DNA of 64,000 nt from JBBROS01 sp965260995. Its GTDB lineage: Bacteria > Pseudomonadota > Alphaproteobacteria > Acetobacterales > Acetobacteraceae. Both the position numbers and the translations under genes were made by a program. Below the pieces are notes generated by a model that worked only from the letters and a program-made list of their open reading frames with translations, did not search any database and was not told the DNA's origin. The stretch covers positions 434,001-498,000 of the forward strand of contig CBDHCD010000001.1 of the NCBI GenBank assembly GCA_965260995.1, given 5' to 3'. Positions 58,176-64,000 of this stretch are shown piece after piece (within the stretch, counting starts at the first letter, position 1; every line of letters starts with the position of its first letter).

Positions 58176-59866
58176 GCCCCCTCGACAGCGACTTGCGGGA
58201 CACCGGCGCGCGAAGCGCCGGCGGGCATGAGGCCGGCCTGCGCGACCCGCAGACGCCGAGCCCGACCATCAACCGGCCGCCCGACTACCTGCACGAGGCC
58301 CACACGCTGCGGTCCTGGTTCTTCACCACCGACCACAAGCGCATCGCCCTCCTCTACCTCGCCGCCATCACCGCCTTCTTCGTCGTCGGCGCCATCGCCG
58401 CCGGGCTGGTGCGCCTTTCGCTCGTGGTGCCCAACGGCCAGATCTTCACCAGCGACACCTACAACAAGCTGTTCACCGTCCACGGCGTGGTGATGGTGTG
58501 GTTCTTCCTGATCCCCTCCATCCCCGCCACCTTCGGCAACTTCCTGATCCCGATCATGATCGGCGCCAAGGACCTCGCCTTCCCGCGCCTCAACCTCTTG
58601 AGCTGGTATATCTTCGTCGGCGGCGCGCTGTTCACCGTCGCCGACCTCATCGTCGGCGGCGTCGACACCGGCTGGACCTTTTACGCCCCCTACAGCACGA
58701 CCTTCTCCAACACCTACGTCATCCCGGCGCTGATCGGCGTCATCGTCGTCGGCTTCTCCTCCATCCTCACCGGCCTCAACTTCGTCGTCACCATCCATAC
58801 CATGCGCGCGCCCGGCATGACCTGGTTCCGCATGCCGATCTTCGTCTGGACCCACTACGCCACCAGCCTCATCTTCCTGCTCGCCACCCCCGTCATCACC
58901 ATGACCCTGATCCTCTTGGTGATGGAGCGCGCCTTCGGCATCGGCGTGTTCGACCCGACGCTCGGCGGCGACCCGGTGCTGTTCGAGCACCTGTTCTGGT
59001 TCTACTCCCACCCCGCCGTCTACATCATGGTCCTGCCCGGCATGGGCGTGATCAGCGAGATCGTTCCCGCCTTCGCCCAGAAGAAGCTGTTCGGCTACCG
59101 CTTCGTCGCCTACGCCTCCATCGGCCTCGCCTCGGTGACGTTCTTCGTCTGGGGCCACCACATGTTCGTCAACGGCATGAGCACGCTGGCGGCGGTGACG
59201 TTCTCGGCGCTCAGCTTCGCCGTCGCGGTGCCTTCGGCGGTCAAGGTGTACAACTGGACCGCCACCATCTACAAAGGCAGTATCCGCCTGCAAACGCCGA
59301 TGCTCTACGCCATGGGCTACATCGGCCTGTTCGTCATCGGCGGCCTCACCGGCCTGTTCCTGGCGACCCTGGCGGTCAACGAGCACGTCCACGGCACCTA
59401 CTTCGTCGTCGCGCACTTCCACTACATCATGGTGGGCGGCACCATGCTGGCCTTCCTGGGCGGCCTCCACTTCTGGTGGCCCAAGTTCACCGGCCGCATG
59501 TATCCCGAAGCCTGGGGCCGGGTGTCGGCGTTGTTCATCTTCGCCGGCTTCAACGTGACGTTCTTCCCCCAGTTCATCCTCGGCTACCTGGGCATGCCGC
59601 GGCGCTACCACGACTACCCGCCCGAGTTCCAGTTGCTCAACATCCTGTCCTCGGCCGGGGCGACGATCCTCGCGGCCGGCTACATCTTCCCGATGGTCTA
59701 CCTGGTCTGGTCGCTCTGGTTCGGCAAGAAAGCCACCGCCAACCCGTGGGACGCCAAGGGCCTCGAATGGACCACCAGCTCGCCGCCGCCGGCGCACAAC
59801 TTCACCCGGCCGCCCACCGTCGATTTCGAACCCTACGATTACCCGCTCAGCACCAAGGATGTCTGA
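58172..59866 (+). CDS. coxA: cytochrome c oxidase subunit I, A2 type
   Basis: A 564-residue catalytic subunit with twelve helices. Heme and copper ligands are visible in FTVHGVVMVWFF, FYSHPAVYIMVLPGMG, VWGHHMFVNGM and AHFHYIMVGG. At residues 278-284 the sequence is YSHPAVY: the A1-type glutamate (GHPEVY) is absent and a Tyr-Ser pair stands in its place, which defines the A2 subfamily of heme-copper oxidases, as in Rhodothermus marinus caa3. Starts with ATG overlapping the coxB stop; the longer upstream frame shadows coxB. It reduces oxygen and pumps protons. Confidence 0.95.
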   Translation: MSPLDSDLRDTGARSAGGHEAGLRDPQTPSPTINRPPDYLHEAHTLRSWFFTTDHKRIALLYLAAITAFFVVGAIAAGLVRLSLVVPNGQIFTSDTYNKLFTVHGVVMVWFFLIPSIPATFGNFLIPIMIGAKDLAFPRLNLLSWYIFVGGALFTVADLIVGGVDTGWTFYAPYSTTFSNTYVIPALIGVIVVGFSSILTGLNFVVTIHTMRAPGMTWFRMPIFVWTHYATSLIFLLATPVITMTLILLVMERAFGIGVFDPTLGGDPVLFEHLFWFYSHPAVYIMVLPGMGVISEIVPAFAQKKLFGYRFVAYASIGLASVTFFVWGHHMFVNGMSTLAAVTFSALSFAVAVPSAVKVYNWTATIYKGSIRLQTPMLYAMGYIGLFVIGGLTGLFLATLAVNEHVHGTYFVVAHFHYIMVGGTMLAFLGGLHFWWPKFTGRMYPEAWGRVSALFIFAGFNVTFFPQFILGYLGMPRRYHDYPPEFQLLNILSSAGATILAAGYIFPMVYLVWSLWFGKKATANPWDAKGLEWTTSSPPPAHNFTRPPTVDFEPYDYPLSTKDV

Positions 59867-60512
59867 CGCGACGATCCCCGTCGGCATCGAGGTCGGCGAG
59901 CAGTTCACCAACGCCGCCCAGCAGCGCCACGCCGCCCAGCTCGGCATGTGGGCGTGGCTGCTGACCGAGCTGCTGCTGTTCGCCGCCTTGTTCGCCGTCG
60001 CCCTCGTGCTGCACGTCATGCACCCGCAGTCGGTCAGCAACGCGGTCCACCACCTCAAGTTCTGGATCGGCGCCACCAACACCGCCGTCCTGATCTGCTC
60101 CAGCTTCACCATGTCGGGCGCGATCATGACGTCGCGCCTGGGCTGGCAGCGCTGGATGGTGCGGTGCCTGATCGCGACGGCCGCCCTCGGCGCCGTGTTC
60201 CTGCTGCTCAAGGGCTTCGAGTACTGGCGCGACTACCAGGAGATGATGACGCCCTTCCTCGACCGACCCTACGCGCTCGACGGCGACCCGGCCTCCCGCC
60301 TGTTCACCAACCTCTACTTCGTCACCACCGCGCTGCACGGCGTCCACCTCACGACGGGCGTCGGCATCGTCCTCGGCATGGCCTGGATGGCCAGCCGCGA
60401 CGGCTTCCTTCAGCGCCATCAGAACCGCATCGAGATCCTGGGGCTTTACTGGCACTTCATCGACCTGATCTGGATCATCGTCTTCCCCGTCCTTTACGTG
60501 GTCGGCCGATGA
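59859..60512 (+). CDS. coxC: cytochrome c oxidase subunit III
   Basis: A 217-residue subunit with about five helices. Conserved positions include AQLGMWAWLLTELLLFAALF (E in helix 2 region), VFLLLKGFEYWRDYQ with the acidic residue of subunit III, TTALHGVHLTTGVGIVLG and LGLYWHFIDLIWIIVFPVLYV, the C-terminal signature. The gene overlaps coxA by eight bases. An imperfect 13-bp duplication joins it to coxD. Confidence 0.94.
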   Translation: MSDATIPVGIEVGEQFTNAAQQRHAAQLGMWAWLLTELLLFAALFAVALVLHVMHPQSVSNAVHHLKFWIGATNTAVLICSSFTMSGAIMTSRLGWQRWMVRCLIATAALGAVFLLLKGFEYWRDYQEMMTPFLDRPYALDGDPASRLFTNLYFVTTALHGVHLTTGVGIVLGMAWMASRDGFLQRHQNRIEILGLYWHFIDLIWIIVFPVLYVVGR

Positions 60513-60527
60513 CTGAGGCCCGATGAC
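60504..60527 (+). repeat. imperfect tandem duplication at the coxC/coxD junction
   Basis: GGCCGATGACTGA is followed directly by GGCCCGATGAC. The first copy holds the coxC stop codon and the second the coxD start codon. Confidence 0.55.
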
Positions 60528-60831
60528 CCCGGCCCAGCCGCTCGACGCCGAGGCGCGCCGCGCGCTGTGGCGGCGCATGCGCGTGCCCGCCTTCGCCTTC
60601 GCCGCCCTGCTCGCCTTCCTGGCCGCCATCGTGCTGCTCGGCCTGTTCGCCCCGTCCTACGCCGGCTCCTGGGTCGTGATCGGCCTGACGGTGTGCATGG
60701 CCGCGACCGTCCTGCTGTTCTCGATGGAGGTGCGCGAGGAAGCGCCGCTGACCCGCTTCTTCGCGGGCCTCGGCTTCGCCTGGGTCGCCATCCTGTTCGG
60801 CATGACGCTGCTCGACTACGTGTCGCGCTGA
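60523..60831 (+). CDS. coxD: cytochrome c oxidase subunit IV-like protein
   Basis: A 102-residue membrane protein with three predicted helices (FAFAALLAFLAAIVLLGLFA, WVVIGLTVCMAATVLLF and FFAGLGFAWVAILFGMTLLDY). Size, helix pattern and position after coxC match the small subunit IV of caa3 oxidases. It ends the cluster of twelve overlapping or closely spaced genes. Confidence 0.8.
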   Translation: MTPAQPLDAEARRALWRRMRVPAFAFAALLAFLAAIVLLGLFAPSYAGSWVVIGLTVCMAATVLLFSMEVREEAPLTRFFAGLGFAWVAILFGMTLLDYVSR

Positions 60832-60893
60832 TTCGCCCGTTGCCGCCCCGCATCGGACGGCCGGAGATCGTTGCCAGAATGGCACGATAATCA

Positions 60894-63488
60894 TTGACAA
60901 ACGCCGCTCGCCGCTTCTTTCATCGCGCCGTGATCGTAAACTTAAACCTAACGGAACCGGCTCCGGCCGGGCTGGACGCGCTGACCGGCGGGGGAGAGAT
61001 GGGACGGTTGCTGCGGGCGTTCGACTGGGCGGCGACGCCGCTCGGCTCGCCCGGAACCTGGTCCCAGGCGCTGCGCATGACCATGCGCCTGCTGCTCACC
61101 AGCCGCCACCCGATGTGCGTCTTCTGGGGCGAGGAGCGCACCTGGCTCTATAACGACGCCTACCGCGAGGCGACGCGGACGGAACGCCACCCTTCGATGC
61201 TGGGCCAGCCGGGTCGGCGGGCCTGGGGCGACGTTTGGGCCATCATCGGCCCCCAGGTCGAGCAGGTCATGGCCGGGGGCGAGGCCACCTGGAACGAGGA
61301 ACAGTTGGTCGCGGTGACGCGCCAGGGCCGGTCCCAGGACTTCTGGTGGACCTACGGCTGCTCGCCCATCGCCGACGCCGCCGCCCCGGGCCGGATCGGC
61401 GGCGTGCTGGTGATCTGCAACGACGTCACCCGCCCGCGCTTGGCCCGCGAGGCGCTCCGGGTGGCCGAGGAGCGCACCCGGCTCGCGCTGTCGGCCTCAG
61501 GCGGCGTCGTCGGCACCTGGGACTGGGACGTTCCCGCTGACCGGGCCTACGCCGACCAGCAGTTCGCCTGTCTCCACGGCGTCGACCCGGACCGGGCCAG
61601 GGCCGGCGCGCCGCTCGCCGAGTTCATGCGCAACATTCATCCGGCCGACATCGAGGAGGTCCACCGCTCCTTCGCCCACGCCCTGTCCACGGGCGAGGAC
61701 CACGTCGCCGAGTACCGCCTCATCCAGCCTGGCGGCGCCGTGCGCTGGGTGACGGTGCGCGGCCGCTGCCTGCGGGCGGAGCACGGCGTCGCCATGCGCT
61801 TTCCCGGAGTCAGCATCGACATCACTGAGCGCAAGCAGGGGGAGCAGCAGCTCCGCCTGCTCAACGCCGAGCTGGAGCGCCAGGTCATCGAGCGCTCGCA
61901 CGAGCGCGGCCGGACCTGGCAGGTCAGCGCCGACCTGCTCGCCGTGCTGGACGCCAACGGCTACTTCGAGCGCTCGAACCCGGCCTGGCTGTCGGTGCTC
62001 GGCTGGACCGAGGCCGAGGTCGGCCGCATCTCGGTGTTCCAGTTCGTTCATCCCGACGACCGCGACCGGCTGAACGGCGCCTTCGACGCCTTGCGCTGCA
62101 ACATCCCGGTGCTCCGCTTCGAGAGCCGCTTCCGCTGCAAGGATGGCTCCTACCGCCACCTGTGGTGGACCGCCGTGCTGGAAGGCGAGAAGGTCTATTG
62201 CAGCGCCCGCGACATCACCAGCGACAAGGCCCGCGAGGCCGAGATGGAGCAGATGCAGGAAGCATTGCGCCAGTCGCAGAAGATGGAGGCCGTCGGCCAG
62301 CTCACCGGTGGCCTGGCGCACGACTTCAACAACCTCCTGGCCGGCATCTCCGGCAGCCTCGAACTGCTGCAAACCCGCGTCGGCCAGGGCCGCTTCAACG
62401 ACCTCGAACGCTACATCGCCGCCGCGCAGGGCGCGGCCAAGCGCGCGGCGGCGCTGACCCATCGCCTGCTGGCCTTCACCCGGCGGCAAACGCTCGACCC
62501 GAAGGCCACCGACGTGAACCGCCTCGTCGCCGGCATGGAGGAGCTGGTGCGGCGCACGATGGGACCCTCGATCGAGACCGAGGTGACCGGCGCTGCCGGC
62601 CTGTGGACCACCTTCGTGGACCCGAACCAGCTCGAGAACGCCCTGCTCAACCTGTGCCTCAACGCCCGCGACGCCATGCCGGACGGCGGCCGGCTGGTCA
62701 TCGCGATCGCCAACGACATGCCGGACGAGCGCGTGGCCCGGCTGCGCCACCTGTCGCCCGGCCAGTACGTCGTCCTGAGCGTCACCGACGACGGCACCGG
62801 CATGGCGCCCGAGGTCGCGCGCCGCGCCTTCGATCCGTTCTTCACCACCAAGCCGATCGGCATGGGCACCGGCCTCGGCCTGTCGATGATCTACGGTTTC
62901 GTGCAGCAATCGGGCGGCCAGGCCCGCATCGCCTCCGAGGTGGGCAAGGGCACCACCGTCTCCCTCTACCTGCCCCGCCACCACGGCGCGCCCGAAGCGT
63001 CCGACCGCCCGGCCGAGCTGGCCGAAGCCCCGCGCGCCGGACAGGGCGAGACCGTGCTGGTGGTGGACGACGAGCCGACCGTGCGCATGCTCGTCACCGA
63101 GGTGCTGGCCGAGCTGGGCTACATCGCCATCGAGGCCGCCGACGGCGCGGCCGGGTTGCGCGTGCTGCGCTCCGACGCCCGGGTCGACCTGCTGGTGACC
63201 GATGTCGGCTTGCCGGGCGGCATCAACGGCCGCCAGGTGGCCGACGGCGGGCGCGCGGTGCGGCCAGGGCTGAAGGTGCTGTTCATCACCGGCTATGCCG
63301 AGAGCGCCGTGCTGAGCCACGGGCATCTTGAGGCGGGAATGCACGTCATGACCAAGCCGTTCGCGATGGAGGCGCTGGCCACCCGCATCCGCGGCCTCAT
63401 CGGCGACGGCGCTGCGTTGGCCGCGGACCACCGGCGCGCGCTGGCCGAGGCGCCGACACCCGGCATGCCGCTCGCAACCGCGCCCTGA
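60894..63488 (+). CDS. PAS-domain hybrid histidine kinase with C-terminal receiver
   Basis: Up to 864 residues. After a region like the N-terminal PAS-like block of many alphaproteobacterial kinases (RLLRAFDWAATPLGSPGTWSQALRM) come two PAS/PAC domains (GTWDWDVPADRAYADQQFACLHGVD and LLAVLDANGYFERSNPAWL), the H-box GLAHDFNNLLAGISGSLELL, the ATP-binding parts NALLNLCLNARDAMPDGG, VTDDGTGMAPEVARRAF and GMGTGLGLSMIYGFVQQSGG, and a receiver (VLVVDDEPTVRMLV, phosphorylated Asp in LLVTDVGLPGG, Lys in VMTKPFA). No membrane helices, so cytosolic. The start is uncertain: TTG 60894, GTG 60930 or ATG 60999. Confidence 0.85.
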   Translation: MTNAARRFFHRAVIVNLNLTEPAPAGLDALTGGGEMGRLLRAFDWAATPLGSPGTWSQALRMTMRLLLTSRHPMCVFWGEERTWLYNDAYREATRTERHPSMLGQPGRRAWGDVWAIIGPQVEQVMAGGEATWNEEQLVAVTRQGRSQDFWWTYGCSPIADAAAPGRIGGVLVICNDVTRPRLAREALRVAEERTRLALSASGGVVGTWDWDVPADRAYADQQFACLHGVDPDRARAGAPLAEFMRNIHPADIEEVHRSFAHALSTGEDHVAEYRLIQPGGAVRWVTVRGRCLRAEHGVAMRFPGVSIDITERKQGEQQLRLLNAELERQVIERSHERGRTWQVSADLLAVLDANGYFERSNPAWLSVLGWTEAEVGRISVFQFVHPDDRDRLNGAFDALRCNIPVLRFESRFRCKDGSYRHLWWTAVLEGEKVYCSARDITSDKAREAEMEQMQEALRQSQKMEAVGQLTGGLAHDFNNLLAGISGSLELLQTRVGQGRFNDLERYIAAAQGAAKRAAALTHRLLAFTRRQTLDPKATDVNRLVAGMEELVRRTMGPSIETEVTGAAGLWTTFVDPNQLENALLNLCLNARDAMPDGGRLVIAIANDMPDERVARLRHLSPGQYVVLSVTDDGTGMAPEVARRAFDPFFTTKPIGMGTGLGLSMIYGFVQQSGGQARIASEVGKGTTVSLYLPRHHGAPEASDRPAELAEAPRAGQGETVLVVDDEPTVRMLVTEVLAELGYIAIEAADGAAGLRVLRSDARVDLLVTDVGLPGGINGRQVADGGRAVRPGLKVLFITGYAESAVLSHGHLEAGMHVMTKPFAMEALATRIRGLIGDGAALAADHRRALAEAPTPGMPLATAP

Positions 63489-63509
63489 AGCGTGCCCTGA
63501 AGCGTGCCC
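63482..63509 (+). repeat. 12-bp tandem duplication including the stop codon
   Basis: GCCCTGAAGCGT occurs twice and GCCC a third time. The stop codon of the kinase is in the first copy; the second copy gives another in-frame TGA four codons later. Confidence 0.9.
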
Positions 63510-63698
63510 GGGCCGGGCAAATGCGCTCGGCCCAGTTCGACCCTCGCCGAAAGGGGATGGGGCCAAGTCCGTGCGCCGGTCAGCACGGACCAAGCCCGAA
63601 CCAGCGCGGCGGACGCCAACCCGGGCCGCCTCGCCCCACCATTGCCGCCAGCCCTGCCGACCGGCAAGCTGCGCCCAACGATCGGGGAGGACGACGCC

Positions 63699-64000
63699 AT
63701 GTCACGATACGCACCAGCCGGCCCGCTCGGCTGCGGCGGCGCGCCGCTCGGCAACCTGTTCGCCCCGGTCAGCGACGCCGACGCCCGCGCCACCCTCGAC
63801 GCCGCCTGGGACACGGGCGTCCGCACCTTCGACACCGCCCCGTTCTACGGCTTCGGCCTGTCCGAACGCCGCTTCGGCCAAGCCCTTCGCGCCCAGGACC
63901 GCGACGCCTACGCGCTGATGACCAAGGTTGGCCGCCTGCTCGACCCGATTGACGCCCCGGCCGGCGAACGCTTCGGCTTCCGGGACGGCCTCGCCTTCGC
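63699..64000 (+). CDS. aldo/keto reductase, 5' part, truncated by window end
   Basis: The first 100 residues of an aldo/keto reductase. LGCGGAPLGNLFAPVSDADARATLDAAW and VRTFDTAPFYGFGLSERRFGQAL carry the catalytic Asp and Tyr and match the L-fucose/D-threo-aldose dehydrogenase subgroup, followed by the lysine in YALMTKVGRLL. GGGGAGGACGAC precedes the ATG at 63699. It may belong to sugar metabolism. The rest is outside the window. Confidence 0.88.
   Translation, partial: MSRYAPAGPLGCGGAPLGNLFAPVSDADARATLDAAWDTGVRTFDTAPFYGFGLSERRFGQALRAQDRDAYALMTKVGRLLDPIDAPAGERFGFRDGLAF

Noticed and set aside
60894..60923. TTGACA at 60894 as a -35 box of a promoter for the kinase
   Set aside because: No acceptable -10 box 16-18 bases downstream (best TTTCAT), so not listed as a promoter.
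1..64000. tRNA, rRNA or CRISPR array
   Set aside because: I looked in the gaps for cloverleaf-like segments, 16S/23S signatures and spaced direct repeats and saw none.

Overview
The window is high-GC DNA (about 70 percent by eye) from an alphaproteobacterium. The block encoding a DUF3576 lipoprotein, LeuS, LptE and HolA, the three-gene Rhodospirillum-type transhydrogenase, the TRAP transporter and many Tat-type substrate-binding proteins all fit Rhodospirillales/Acetobacterales-like bacteria. I cannot name a genus. No rRNA, tRNA or CRISPR array was seen.

Layout. 1-2463: end of pntAA, then pntAB and pntB (proton-translocating NAD(P) transhydrogenase). 2464-4342: a gene-poor scrap zone with a 388-bp element bounded by perfect 21-bp inverted repeats and a broken ISL3-family transposase. 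4343-9860: MFS exporter, TRAP dicarboxylate-type transporter (dctPQM) and an acyltransferase-3 membrane protein. 10132-13332: a MarR/EmrA/EmrB-like multidrug efflux operon behind a good promoter that predicts a leaderless mRNA. 13392-19299: a ribose/nucleoside-type ABC importer with a nucleoside hydrolase and a divergent Gfo/Idh/MocA oxidoreductase. 19326-23243: a small unknown gene, Kup potassium transporter, YggS PLP protein and a ThiE/TenI-like protein. 23452-29934: porin with a clear terminator, DUF3576 lipoprotein, leuS, lptE, holA and a convergent 48-codon ORF.

30071-39385: cyclase-family protein, a CUT1 ABC importer without its ATPase, a SAF-domain oxidoreductase, an acyl-CoA dehydrogenase plus APH-like kinase pair (reminiscent of ACAD10/11 and of LvaA/LvaC) and an amidohydrolase. 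39396-40261: an apparently intact IS5-family element whose TTA target duplication coincides with the TAA stop codon of the neighbouring PHB-depolymerase-like esterase; a CopG-like regulator follows.

42023-49307: a divergent SMP-30 lactonase faces a tightly packed operon of TPP enzyme, enolase-superfamily enzyme, unknown membrane protein, gluconate-2-dehydrogenase-subunit-3-like protein and GMC oxidoreductase. Together these could make an oxidative sugar or sugar-acid pathway (oxidation, lactone opening, dehydration, decarboxylation). 49497-60831: a twelve-gene stretch with the alternative complex III genes actABCDEF, a small membrane protein and a caa3 oxidase (coxBACD) of the A2 (YSHP) type. 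This gives electrons from a flavoprotein dehydrogenase a direct quinol-to-oxygen route. 60894-63488 is a PAS hybrid histidine kinase, and the window ends inside an aldo/keto reductase gene.

A recurring oddity is short tandem duplication (12-20 bp) at gene junctions, several times copying the stop codon itself.
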